This document shows, piece by piece, positions 24,935-34,700 of a DNA stretch of 64,000 bases. The translations under genes and the position numbers were made by a program. Source of the DNA: UBA5614 sp963667535 (GTDB lineage Bacteria; Cloacimonadota; Cloacimonadia; Cloacimonadales; Cloacimonadaceae); the NCBI GenBank assembly GCA_963667535.2, contig CAXXDU010000002.1:744001-808000 (forward strand). The letters are read 5' to 3'. The stretch's first letter is position 1, and every line of letters starts with the position of its first letter. The notes beneath the pieces are model-generated. The model ran no database searches and was not told the DNA's origin. It saw only the letters and a list, made by a program, of their open reading frames with translations.

Positions 24935-25459
24935 TTACAAGATTATCATTCCGCTGATAAGCGGAGCCACAAATACTCTGGCAGCAAGCTCTGCATCAAT
25001 CATCAACAAGCCTTCCGGTCTGCCTTCAACTAAAGTGAGTTTTTTGATTATCTTCTCATCATTGGATTCTTCTTCCACTTGTTCATCCACATACCATTGC
25101 AGGAAGCTCTTCATAGCATGGTCGTTTTCCTTGATTGCCAAATCCATCAGTTCATTAATGCTTTTAGTAATGAAATGCTCGTGGTCCAGTGTCATCTTGA
25201 AAGCGTTCAGAGGTGTCTTGAATTCTGAAGGTGGTGTTTCTAATCCTTTCAGAATAACTTTACCACCTCTATCTAAAAGGTATTGATACAGTCCCATGCC
25301 ATGAGCATGTTCTTCTTTAGTCTGGACATTCATCCAGTTGGCAAAGCCATCCAGGTTCTGGTCGGCAAACCAGGCACGCATAGATGAATACAAATATTCG
25401 GAATAGAGTTCCTTGTTAATCTGATCGTTTATTGCATTCTGTAGTTTCTTGCTAATCAT
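24935..25459 (-). CDS. ftnA: Ferritin
   Basis: The 174-aa protein begins MISKKLQNAINDQINKELYSEYLY and keeps the ferroxidase residues of non-haem ferritins (E in NKELYSEY, EEHAHGMGLYQYLLDRGG, then FLQWYVDEQVEEE). It stores iron as a 24-mer and limits Fenton chemistry. The start overlaps the end of the flavodiiron gene by 4 nt, so the two are translationally coupled. Length is normal for bacterial FtnA. Confidence 0.96.
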   Translation of the reverse strand: MISKKLQNAINDQINKELYSEYLYSSMRAWFADQNLDGFANWMNVQTKEEHAHGMGLYQYLLDRGGKVILKGLETPPSEFKTPLNAFKMTLDHEHFITKSINELMDLAIKENDHAMKSFLQWYVDEQVEEESNDEKIIKKLTLVEGRPEGLLMIDAELAARVFVAPLISGMIIL

Positions 25460-26649
25460 TGTTCCTCCAGGAAGGTTTTAATATTTTGTTCAACATGATT
25501 GGTTACATTGTTTAAGGTTTCCTCATCAGGTATATACTGTGTTCTGATGGGCGGCATCATTTCAAATCCGCATTCCTTTTGGTCACCCATTAGATTATGT
25601 AAAATGTCTACGCTCTGCCCACCCCAGCCATAGGAACCAAAAGCCAAACCTATTCTGTTTTTGGGTGAAAGCCCTTTCAGGTAATACAGAAAGGCTGCTA
25701 CAGTCGGAAGGATAGAGCTGTTCAGGGTAGGAGAACCGACACAGATATATTTTGCTGTGATAACCTGCGTCATAATATCCGAGATATGCGTTTCCTGCAG
25801 ATTATACATCCTGATATGAATACCCAGATTTTCAAAGGCATCAGCGATAGCATAAGCCATCTTTTGGGTACTGTGCCACATCGTATCATAAATAATCAGC
25901 GCTTTATGAGAGTCTGCTACATTATATGCCCATTCAGTGTAGGCTTTGATGATATCAGGAATGTGCTTTGTCCAGACCAGACCATGACTGGGAGCAATCA
26001 TTTCTATATCCAGTGTTGCGACAGCTTCCAATACCTTCTGAACTTGTTTGCCATAGGGCAAAACGATATTGGCATAGTATTTACGTGCTTCTTCCATCAC
26101 AATGTTGAAGGGATAATCCACTTCCAGACGTTCACTCGAAGCAATATGCTGTCCAAAAGCATCATTGGAAAAGAGCAGTTTATCTTCCGGACAATAGGAA
26201 ACCATGTTATCCGGCCAGTGCACCATGGGAGTAGTCAAAAAAGTGATGTTTCTTTTCCCGATATTGATTGTATCTCCGCTTTTTACTTCATGAAAGTTCC
26301 AATCCTTTTTATAATGAAGTTTGAGGCCCTTTATCGCCATAGCATTGGTAAAGATTTTGGCATTGGGGATTTTATCCATCAGGTATTGCATTCCGCCGGA
26401 ATGGTCCATTTCCACATGGTTCTGAATGATATAATCAATCTTACCGGGGTCAATGATATGACTGATGCGCTGGATCATCTCATCATAGAGATAGTATTTC
26501 ACATTGTCAATGAGGGTTATCTTTTCGTCAATTATCAGGTAGGCATTATAGGTTGAACCTCTTTGGGTCAGATAGCCGTGAAAGTTGCGTAAATCCCAGT
26601 CTATTCCTCCAACCCACCAGATATTTTCTTTTAGTTTAATAGGTTTCAT
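25456..26649 (-). CDS. fprA: Flavodiiron protein (A-type flavoprotein, oxygen/NO reductase)
   Basis: The 397-aa protein has an N-terminal beta-lactamase-like diiron domain (about residues 1-245; HVEMDHSGG and later MVHWPDN, SNDAFGQH and APSHGLVW ligands). A flavodoxin domain follows (about 250-397; IIYDTMWHSTQKMA FMN loop and SYGWGGQ). It reduces O2 to water or NO to N2O with electrons from rubredoxin, protecting anaerobes. It heads a two-gene operon with ferritin. Confidence 0.95.
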   Translation of the reverse strand: MKPIKLKENIWWVGGIDWDLRNFHGYLTQRGSTYNAYLIIDEKITLIDNVKYYLYDEMIQRISHIIDPGKIDYIIQNHVEMDHSGGMQYLMDKIPNAKIFTNAMAIKGLKLHYKKDWNFHEVKSGDTINIGKRNITFLTTPMVHWPDNMVSYCPEDKLLFSNDAFGQHIASSERLEVDYPFNIVMEEARKYYANIVLPYGKQVQKVLEAVATLDIEMIAPSHGLVWTKHIPDIIKAYTEWAYNVADSHKALIIYDTMWHSTQKMAYAIADAFENLGIHIRMYNLQETHISDIMTQVITAKYICVGSPTLNSSILPTVAAFLYYLKGLSPKNRIGLAFGSYGWGGQSVDILHNLMGDQKECGFEMMPPIRTQYIPDEETLNNVTNHVEQNIKTFLEEQ

Positions 26650-26683
26650 TTAAGCTCCTATACTATTGTTATTAATTAAAGAT

Positions 26684-26711
26684 ATAATATTTATCCTGCA
26701 TATTAGGGCAA
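26684..26711 (-). promoter_or_regulatory. Predicted promoter of fprA-ferritin
   Basis: On the minus strand TTGCCC (26711-26706) and TATTAT (26689-26684) are 16 bp apart. The -35 region and following TGCAGG resemble the predicted promoter of the exporter operon at 44268-44295. Confidence 0.45.
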
Positions 26712-26729
26712 GCGAAAGTTTTATGTGTA

Positions 26730-26786
26730 GTGGCACAGACACTCCTGTCTGTGTTTTGATTTCACGGACAAGAGTGTCCGTGCCAC
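26730..26786. repeat. Long hairpin next to mutM
   Basis: GTGGCACAGACACTCCTGTC continuing to 26753 and its inverse copy CACGGACAAGAGTGTCCGTG continuing to 26786 form a 24-bp stem. Only three positions differ, mostly tolerable as G-U pairs in RNA. It lies 5 nt after the mutM stop and could end that transcript. A partial relative occurs near 16187. Confidence 0.7.
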
Positions 26787-26791
26787 AAATC

Positions 26792-27595
26792 CTATTTCTG
26801 ACAAACCGGACAGTAAAAACTGCTTCTGCCTGCTTGCTTGATACGCTTAATCTTGTGTCCTTTGGGACAAGTATCCTTTTGGTAGACTTGCAGAAAGTTC
26901 TGGAATTCTCCTGTCTTATCGTCTATCTGGCGAAAGTCTGATATACTTGTTCCGTTTTTGGCAATAGCTTCTGTCAGAACCTCTTTTGTATGCTTAACAA
27001 TCAATTTTAGCTGAGTTATGCTGAGTTGGTTGGAGATAGCTTCGGGATTTATCCCTGCTCTATATAATATCTCGCAGACATAGATATTACCTAGCCCGGC
27101 AATTACAGACTGGTCAAGCAATACGTTCTTGATAGGTGCTGTTTTCTTGAGCAAAGCACCTTTCAAACACAGATAAGTAAATTCTCTTTTAAGTGGTTCG
27201 GGGCCAAGCTTTGGCAGATATTCAGAAATCATACTTTCAGGAGTAACAATGATTTTACCAAAGGTGCGGATATCATTAAAGATAACTCTGGCACAACCTG
27301 TCAAAGACAACAGTGCCCTGACATGTTTGGCTTCTTCATGCTCAGTTTCTGTATAAATCAGTTTACCTGTCATCCTGAGATGGATAATCAAAGCATTGTC
27401 GGATTCAAGATGCAGGATAATGTATTTACCCCTGCGCTCAAAAACATTCACTTTAGCAGGGAAAACTGGATTATTCAAATCTTTGTCATAGATTACGGTG
27501 CCTTTGTATAAAGACTCGAGATTACAGATGGGCATATCTTGTATCTGTCTTCGTAGTCCTCTCAAGACTGTTTCAACTTCAGGTAGTTCCGGCAT
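26792..27595 (-). CDS. mutM: Formamidopyrimidine-DNA glycosylase
   Basis: The 267-aa protein has the catalytic N terminus MPELPEVETVLRGL (proline 2 nucleophile, glutamate 3). It also has the helix-two-turn-helix segment (KNVLLDQSVIAGLGNIYVCEILYRA, shown here by positions about 155-180) and the C-terminal zinc finger CPKGH…FYCPVC. It excises 8-oxoguanine and related oxidised bases, which fits its place beside oxygen-defence genes. Confidence 0.96.
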   Translation of the reverse strand: MPELPEVETVLRGLRRQIQDMPICNLESLYKGTVIYDKDLNNPVFPAKVNVFERRGKYIILHLESDNALIIHLRMTGKLIYTETEHEEAKHVRALLSLTGCARVIFNDIRTFGKIIVTPESMISEYLPKLGPEPLKREFTYLCLKGALLKKTAPIKNVLLDQSVIAGLGNIYVCEILYRAGINPEAISNQLSITQLKLIVKHTKEVLTEAIAKNGTSISDFRQIDDKTGEFQNFLQVYQKDTCPKGHKIKRIKQAGRSSFYCPVCQK

Positions 27596-27626
27596 TATTT
27601 CTCCAAATTATTCATATATATGATTC

Positions 27627-27658
27627 CGTTTGGACAACCGAGGGCGGATATCCTACGT
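27627..27658. repeat. Gene-end repeat, copy A (at the trxB stop)
   Basis: CGTTTGGACAACCGAGGGCG followed by GATATCCTACGT overlaps the trxB stop codon. Related copies lie at 41788-41823, just after the HD-protein stop, and 58451-58480, which shares CCGCCCTCGGTTGTCCAAAC in the inverse sense. Confidence 0.75.
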
Positions 27659-28615
27659 TTCTTCATCCAAATATTTATTTATCCAATATGCAGCATCAGC
27701 TCCGTCTCCGACGGCTGTTGCAACCTGTCTTAGCGCTTTGGCTTCCACATCTCCGGCAGACCATACACCATCCACAGAAGTTTTGTGGTCTCTGTCTGAT
27801 ACGATGTAGCCTGCTTCCAGCTCCAGTATGCCTTCAAAGATAGCAGTATTAGGGTCATTACCTATAAAGACAAATATGCCATCTACTGCCAGACTGCTTT
27901 CTTTGTTATCTTTTGTATTCTTAATTATGATATGCCTGTTTTCAGGTTTTGAATAGTCTATCTTGGTAACCTGATAAAAGGGCATCAGCTCAATCTTTGG
28001 ATTATGCACCACTCGGTCTTTCAGGATTTCATCTGCCCGATACTTGTCACTGCGGTGCAGCAGATAAAGTTTCTTTGCGTATTTTGCCAGGAACAACGCT
28101 TCTTCAAAAGCAGTGTTACCTCCACCGATAACGGCTATCGTCTTATCAGGATAAAATGGCCCGTCACAGGTTGCACAATAGGATACACCTTGTCCTTTGT
28201 TTTCATCTTCACCCGGTACATTTAATTTTCGGGGAGAAGAGCCTGTGGAAATCAGGATTGACTTTGCTTTCCAGATGGCATAAGGTGTATGTACATATTT
28301 TATGCTAGCGGTAAAATCCACTTTTGTAACGGTCTCATTGATTATTTCCAGACCAAACAGCTTCGCCTGAGTCTCCATATCCTGAGCCAGCTTTTGTCCC
28401 AAAACAGGTTCAGGAAAACCTGGGTAGTTTTCCACCCATTCAGTAGCAGTGAGCTGTCCGCCTGAAACAGGCATTTTCTCTATCATCAAAGTTTTGAGTT
28501 TGTATCTGGCAGCATAAAGTCCCGCTGTCATACCAGCCGGACCACCACCTATAATAATCAAATCAAATAGCTCGTCCGGATTAGAAGTTGATGTCATTCC
28601 TATATTAAAATCCAT
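27653..28615 (-). CDS. trxB: Thioredoxin reductase
   Basis: The 320-aa flavoprotein has the FAD motif IIIGGGPAGMTAGLYAARY, the redox-active CATC in SYCATCDGPFYP, the NADPH-binding AVIGGGNTAFEEALFLA and the C-terminal FAD segment VWSAGDVEAKALRQVATAVGDG (positions about 280-302). It reduces thioredoxin-like partners with NADPH. The gene after the PDO-like thioredoxin (26 nt gap) is probably its co-transcribed partner. Confidence 0.96.
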   Translation of the reverse strand: MDFNIGMTSTSNPDELFDLIIIGGGPAGMTAGLYAARYKLKTLMIEKMPVSGGQLTATEWVENYPGFPEPVLGQKLAQDMETQAKLFGLEIINETVTKVDFTASIKYVHTPYAIWKAKSILISTGSSPRKLNVPGEDENKGQGVSYCATCDGPFYPDKTIAVIGGGNTAFEEALFLAKYAKKLYLLHRSDKYRADEILKDRVVHNPKIELMPFYQVTKIDYSKPENRHIIIKNTKDNKESSLAVDGIFVFIGNDPNTAIFEGILELEAGYIVSDRDHKTSVDGVWSAGDVEAKALRQVATAVGDGADAAYWINKYLDEET

Positions 28616-28640
28616 ACTTTTTCTCTGTGTCTCTAAAAAG

Positions 28641-29279
28641 CTAAACTAACAACGCTTCTTTTATTTTGTCAACCAGCAGGAGTTCAGGTGCCGCGCCTTC
28701 CTGAAACCACTTCTCATTTACAACAGTCCTGGGAACACCCTGCACATTGTATTTAACTGCCAGATGCGGGAATTCACTGAGTTCAATCATCTCCGCTGTT
28801 ACATGCTTACTATAAGATGCCATTTGATGTGCCAAAATCACAGCCTGAGGGCAATATGGACAGGTGGGCGTAACAAATACTTTCAGATGAACAGGCTTCG
28901 TCAGTGTGTCCAAAAATGCCCTTGTTTCATCTGTGAGTTTTACAATGCCGGTTGAGACCATCAACAAAGCATTCAGCAAAGAAGAAAATTCATATCCGGC
29001 CGGAATGCCATAGAACTTGATGCGGTGAGCTTTATTATCCATCACAAGAATGGCAGGAATCTGTTCAATCTTGTATTTCTTTACCAGAGTAGTGTCTTTT
29101 ACAAAGTCATACATGTCCAATGTTAGTTTATCCGTTGTACTCAGCAGATCATTCAGAAGCTCATGAGTTTCTTTACAATGCTCGCATTCATTCTCTTGTG
29201 TAAAAAATTTAAGAGTTACTGGATTAACCATAACTGACAGGATTTTCGATACTTCTTTTTTAATTTTATCGTCTAACAT
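28641..29279 (-). CDS. Protein disulfide oxidoreductase (double thioredoxin fold, PDO/Grx-like)
   Basis: The 212-aa protein carries two thioredoxin folds, each with a CxxC: CEHC near residue 33-36 and CPYC near residue 140. The pattern matches the two-domain glutaredoxin-like PDO family found in thermophiles and anaerobes. It is located directly upstream of trxB, which is expected to reduce it. Cytoplasmic location is inferred because no signal peptide is seen. Confidence 0.88.
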   Translation of the reverse strand: MLDDKIKKEVSKILSVMVNPVTLKFFTQENECEHCKETHELLNDLLSTTDKLTLDMYDFVKDTTLVKKYKIEQIPAILVMDNKAHRIKFYGIPAGYEFSSLLNALLMVSTGIVKLTDETRAFLDTLTKPVHLKVFVTPTCPYCPQAVILAHQMASYSKHVTAEMIELSEFPHLAVKYNVQGVPRTVVNEKWFQEGAAPELLLVDKIKEALLV

Positions 29280-29462
29280 GTGTTTTGTATCTCCATATAT
29301 AGTAAATAAATTATTCTGTTAATATGATAATCAGATTGTCAATGTCAGGCAAGAAATATTCTACCATATATGTATGAGTTGCATATAGCACCCCGGTCAT
29401 TTCCATGATTAATGCTATACTATGGTTATAAGAAAGGCAGATGAAATATCTACTAAAGACTC

Positions 29463-30104
29463 TTATTTCTTTTTATGTGTCTTGAGTAGTAGCTCTTCAT
29501 GCAGAGCTTTGATGCTGTTTTCTGATACTGCTTCATCCATGTTTTCTTCTGCATTGGGATTGAGAGTTAGGGCTGTTTCCAGATTCTTGAGAGCATCTTT
29601 ATATTTCTTTAGTTGATATTGAGTTTTTGCCATCCAGATATAGGCATCGTAATGCTCCAGATTGGTTTCAATTGCTTTAGCAAGCGATGCTTCGGCTTCT
29701 TTATAACGTTTCAGTGAATAGAGCGATTGTCCTTTGTGCCTCCATGGGCATGACCAATTGGGTGAAGAAGCATTCAGGTCATTATAAATAACAATAGCGT
29801 CATCATACATATGCTGAGCGAGTAAGAGGTTGGCATATTGGAATTTTAAACCTGTATCCATATCAACAACAGAGGGGGAAATACTTTCAGCTATACGGTT
29901 TGCTTCTGCATTAGCTATATATGCCATAAGAATTTTGGTATTCAGGTCGGTGCTGTCTTTGGCTAATTGTTCGGAACAATAGTTCCAGGCAGCTGTAAAA
30001 CTCTGAGTTGTAGGATTGACAAAATAATCACTGGTCGGGTCTGATTCAGCAAAGAGTAGTCCGATAGACAGGATAATTGTCAGGCAAATCAAGGTTACTT
30101 TCAT
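29463..30104 (-). CDS. Exported TPR protein
   Basis: The 213-aa protein begins with a signal peptide (MKVTLICLTIILSIGLLFA). It carries at least three tetratricopeptide repeats (about residues 70-185; WRHKGQSLYSLKRYKEAEAS, YIWMAKTQYQLKKYKDALKN). It ends with a basic LLLKTHKKK. A periplasmic scaffold role is inferred; no partner is obvious. It is separated from its upstream neighbour, a TlpA-like thioredoxin gene, by 70 nt. Confidence 0.8.
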   Translation of the reverse strand: MKVTLICLTIILSIGLLFAESDPTSDYFVNPTTQSFTAAWNYCSEQLAKDSTDLNTKILMAYIANAEANRIAESISPSVVDMDTGLKFQYANLLLAQHMYDDAIVIYNDLNASSPNWSCPWRHKGQSLYSLKRYKEAEASLAKAIETNLEHYDAYIWMAKTQYQLKKYKDALKNLETALTLNPNAEENMDEAVSENSIKALHEELLLKTHKKK

Positions 30105-30174
30105 GATAACTCCGTTTCAATATAGTATTTAATTTTAGTATTCAAATTTTAAAAGTGTTCAATCTTGTAAAGGT

Positions 30175-31656
30175 CTAGCGTAAATCATCAACCCAAAACT
30201 TGAGATTTTCTTCTAATTCAGGAGCATAACCTGTTTCTTCATAGCGGATATTGCCTTCTTTATCTATCACACACAGATAGGGAATGCCTGTTACACCATA
30301 GTCTTTTGCAACCTCATTATTGCCATACAGTAAAGTCATGGAATATTTGTTATCCAGCATGAAAGGAGCTGCCAGGGCTGTATCACGTTCCCAGACATTA
30401 ATACTGAAGACCTTCACACCTTTTGGCATTTTGTTTTTCATCCAGTTGTCAAGGACAGGCATTGCCTGTTTGCAGGGGCTGCACCATGTTGCCCAGAAAT
30501 CAAGAATGACAATACTCCCTTTCATATCGGATAATTTAACATTGTTACCATAGACATCTTTTAATTCCCATAGAGGTGCAGGTTTACTAAATTTTCCTGA
30601 AATCACTTCAGCTTTCCTTTTGTTGCTGTCCAAATCCCAAAAGCGTTTAAATTCACTCATCTTAGCTTGCCAGCGCGGATCATCTCTCAAAGGAGATAAA
30701 TCACTTTCAGTTACTAACCAACTGTAATAGTCGTTAGGAGCTGTCAGCATTATATCAAGCAATTCATAGGCATGGTTAATATCTCCCTGTTTAGTATAGA
30801 CGATAAGAAGCATTTGCCGGATTTGCGAATTATCCATAGCAGCGGGATGTTCCTTGATATAGCTTTGGAAAGCAGGATATGCTTCTCCCATCTGAAGAAT
30901 GCCAAGGTATGTAAGTTCAAACCGGGCTTCTTTTTCCGAAGGAGATAAATTCTTTGTTGCATCAGATGTGTCGACCATTCGGCGGATATAGGTTTGCAGC
31001 ATAAGCAATTGATTTGTGCGCATATAATAATCAGTGTAAAATTGCCAGTTTAGCCATGTAGCTTCACTATTCACAGCTTTTGCCAGGAGCTTGTTTGCAT
31101 CACTGACTTTCTTTTCCCAAACCAGCATATTCAGCATCAGATAAAGTGCAGTCTCATTATTAGAAAAATGCTCCAAGTACTGTTCAAAGTATTTTTTATC
31201 CTTTTTAAAGTCTTTCATCCAGGATTGAGCTGTGGGATGCTTTGGTCCGGGAGTGCTAAAAAGCTGCTTTTGATATGTGGTCAGTAGTAACCGGTATCCG
31301 TATTCAAAATTAGGGTATTTACTCACGAGCATTCTACCTGTTTTGGTCTGAATCTTACTGTCTTCGGTGGAACGAGCCCACAGGTATTTATAGCGTATAT
31401 CTTTTGGGTTCTTCTCTTTTAAAGTCTTAAAGAACAGCTTGCTTTCTTCAGGAGCAAGCTTTAACCAATAGTTCTGGATGATGCGCAGATCTTCAATATC
31501 ATCTGTTTGGGAGATGTAGTCATTTATCAATTTTAAAGCTTCAGTTTCATTTTTGGCATTCTGGATGGTCTTTTCTATATTTGGAGTCAATATTGATGCA
31601 AAGATGAGATTGGTCAGACAAATTATCGTTATTATCAAATTAATTCTGTGTAACAT
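30175..31656 (-). CDS. Exported TlpA-like thioredoxin with helical N-terminal domain
   Basis: The 493-aa protein has a signal peptide or anchor (LIITIICLTNLIFA). A long helical, TPR-like region follows (about residues 25-340). The C-terminal TlpA/AhpC-type thioredoxin domain (about 345-493) has the active site FWATWCSPCKQAMPVL and cis-Pro GVTGIPYLCVID. It is predicted to act as a periplasmic thiol-disulfide reductase. The large N-terminal part is not recognised beyond the repeat character. Confidence 0.85.
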   Translation of the reverse strand: MLHRINLIITIICLTNLIFASILTPNIEKTIQNAKNETEALKLINDYISQTDDIEDLRIIQNYWLKLAPEESKLFFKTLKEKNPKDIRYKYLWARSTEDSKIQTKTGRMLVSKYPNFEYGYRLLLTTYQKQLFSTPGPKHPTAQSWMKDFKKDKKYFEQYLEHFSNNETALYLMLNMLVWEKKVSDANKLLAKAVNSEATWLNWQFYTDYYMRTNQLLMLQTYIRRMVDTSDATKNLSPSEKEARFELTYLGILQMGEAYPAFQSYIKEHPAAMDNSQIRQMLLIVYTKQGDINHAYELLDIMLTAPNDYYSWLVTESDLSPLRDDPRWQAKMSEFKRFWDLDSNKRKAEVISGKFSKPAPLWELKDVYGNNVKLSDMKGSIVILDFWATWCSPCKQAMPVLDNWMKNKMPKGVKVFSINVWERDTALAAPFMLDNKYSMTLLYGNNEVAKDYGVTGIPYLCVIDKEGNIRYEETGYAPELEENLKFWVDDLR

Positions 31657-31725
31657 TATACCTCCAGGGCAGTTACTTGATATCCGTCAATTATCGTAGC
31701 CCTGAAAACTGGCAAGTACAATCTG

Positions 31726-31757
31726 AAAAAAAGACGCTGCCCATAAAGAGCAGCGTC
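31726..31757 (-). terminator. Terminator of the giant secreted-protein gene
   Basis: GACGCTGC (31733-31740) pairs perfectly with GCAGCGTC (31750-31757), with seven A on the plus strand (T-run on the minus strand) at 31726-31732. It sits 26 nt beyond the stop of the giant gene. Confidence 0.92.
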
Positions 31758-31782
31758 CGGATATGTTATGGTTTAGATACGA

Positions 31783-34700
31783 TTATTTCATCAGCATCAT
31801 CATGCGGTCGGCTTTATAAGCACCTGCACGCATACGATAATGATAAACCCCGCTGGCAACTAAACAGCCATTGTTATCTTTGCCATCCCAGAGTATCTGG
31901 TGATGACCATTAGCTTTGACTTCATTTACCAGGGTGCGGATTAACTGTCCCTTTAGATTGTAGATATCGATTCTGACCGGAGCTGCGACTTTAACATCAT
32001 AGTTTATCATCGTTGCCGGATTGAACGGATTGGGGAAGTTACCCTTTAACGCTGTTGCTGTGACTTCCACGATATCCTGATTGGCAACTGTAGGCTGCAT
32101 CGTGAAGTTTTGAGTTGTAGTCTGATTAGCATTTATCGTGATGTTTGTCAGTGTCTGGGCTTGATAGCCTGTTGCTGTACAGGTTACAGAATATGTACCT
32201 GTGTTGATGGTGAGGGTATAACTGCCACTCGCATTAGTTGTAGTTGTGAATGAGCCGGCAGTAATTACGGCACCTGAAATCGGAAGATTATTCTGGTTTC
32301 TGACAAAACCAGTCAATACACCTTGGGGTTCCTGAATCTTCTGAACAGTATTGGAGTAGGCAGCTAAGGATAACACACTACCGGTATAAACAGCTTTAAC
32401 AGCCCATTTATAGGTTCCCGGAGCAAGTGCAGCCCAGCCACTATCAGTCAATGGAGAAGTAGTAAAAGGTCCAGTAGTCAGAGGTACCCAGGCAGTTTCA
32501 TTCTGTTCTTGTCCCTGTAACAAACGCCAGACCTGATAACCCAGGAGTGAACGGCCGTGTGTTCTGGAATTGCTGTTAACCTTTGTGACAGGAGAAATTC
32601 TGTCATACGTTAACGAATTTCTGTCCGTAGCTCTGGATGTATGTACATCAGAATTGATAACGCTTAACTGACTGTCCTTAACAGAAGCTGATTTGGTTGT
32701 AAGCTGATCTTCGCTGAATCTGAGGGTAACAACTGTATTGCTGATAACAACGTTATCGATAAACCAGTTATACCACATGCCTTCATCATTGTGGTCATCG
32801 GCATGCCAGGCTATTTTAACCTGCTGACCGGCATAAGCAGAAAGATCAATCACTATCGGAGTCTGGTAATTATTCCAGCCACCTGTCTGAGTTGAAGCAT
32901 CCCATAATACTGTCCAGTCTGCTCCGTTATTATTGCTAATCTTCACATAGTAATGGTCTAAATTAGCAGAACCACGGAAGACATATGTACCAAAATCCAG
33001 ATGTGCGCTTTGCGGACAATTGAACTGAGGGGTAATCAACCATTCATCCTGATGTTGATAATGCCACCAGAAACCGCATTGCCAGCTTCCTTCGGGAGGT
33101 GTTACTGTTGTTGTTCCGTCTACGACTGTTCCAAAACGGCACCAGGTAAAGGCAACACCATTTGCGCCTACACCTGTATTTGTTATTGTTCTGGCCCAAT
33201 CAGTAGGCGGGAAAGTTGCGCTTTCGAAATTCTGCGTGATATCCACAGCATTAGGGTCGGGTGCCAGCCAGGTAACAGTAACAGCTGTGTGATTCTCATT
33301 TTGTGTAGCGGTAATATTACGTGGAGTGTAGGCAATTTCACTAACTGTGATGGTGCCCATATTATGTTCTGTGGCTCCCACGGTAGTTGAGCCTTCAAAC
33401 ATCTGATAGCCTACAGCGCTTGCCTGATAATCATAGGTCTGATTGGCATAAACACCGGTTATGGAGAATAGCCCGGCTGCATTTGTGGTTGCAGTATAGT
33501 CTTCCATGCCGTTTAAGTTGATGGTAGCTCCGGCTATACCAACACCAGGAGCATCGCTGCCGACTATCGTACCGGTTACGGTTACGGTTGGCATTTGGGT
33601 CAATGTAAAGTTTTGTGTTACTGTACTGTCTTCAGGTATAACCACCGTTAAGGTTAGCGGATTGTAACCAAATCTGCTGGCAGTTACCTGATATGTTTCA
33701 GCTATAATATTCTGAATCATGTAATGACCCAGTGCATTAGTTGTAGCTGAGCCACCATTTAAGATCTGCACAGTCGCATTATCCAGAAGTATATTACCTG
33801 CGCCATACACGTTTCCGGTTAAATGACCAACTCCGCCGGGGATTACGAAAATCCCGATATTCGGACGGCTGGTATTAAGTGTACCGTTACCTGTCGGGGC
33901 AGTTGTGTCAGCATACCAGTATTGATGACGACCAGCAGGACTTGTAGTGTAACTAAAGGATGGATAAGTACCAGTGCCGGTACCACCATAGAAGGTTTCT
34001 ACCATGATGATAAAGTTACCACCCAAATACAAATAAGGAGTTGTGAATGTAATTGGTACCCAACCAGTCTGACCGAATGCTATTGTACCTTCCTGTATTA
34101 ATGTTGCTCCTGTTGTCATAGTCGCCCAGGGGGTAGCAGTCAAAACCGAATCGGTAGTGGCTTTGATATATACTTTATAAGGAATAGAGGTAACTGCAGA
34201 TGTAGTGCAATTCCATTGGAAACCGGTGAAAGTACCCATTACAACCGTACCCATATCTGCCACAGTTATTAAAGAGGCATCGCGTTCATAACCCCATAAT
34301 GCTCCGAAAGGTTGTCTCTGGGTTGATGTACCTGTTCCAATCGTTTGTACTACAACTCCAGGGGGTTGCACTCCAACTGTAAGATTTGGAGTCTGGTCAT
34401 TCAGGTTGTTTTGGTCTCCTGTTAGAATTACCTTACCAAAAATAGTTACAGGTCCGGCTACAGTAGGTGTCCATGGAAGTTGAATCTGTGCTGAAAAACC
34501 TGCTGCTATAGTCGGTCCGGCTACGGATGCTAATTCTAAATTATCTGAATTGTATAGTTTTACTGTGTAAGTAGTTTGTGGGTTGGTTCCCCAATTGAAC
34601 AGATTTACTGTATAATTTGTCAGCATACCTACAGAAGGAGTTGGGTTGCCTGTTATTAATAATGCTGCCAAATCATTCTGTGGAGTTACCTCGATAGTTA

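Noticed and set aside
25786..26556. 256-codon plus-strand ORF opposite the flavodiiron gene
   Set aside because: It lies wholly inside fprA on the other strand; its length comes from codon bias of the real gene.
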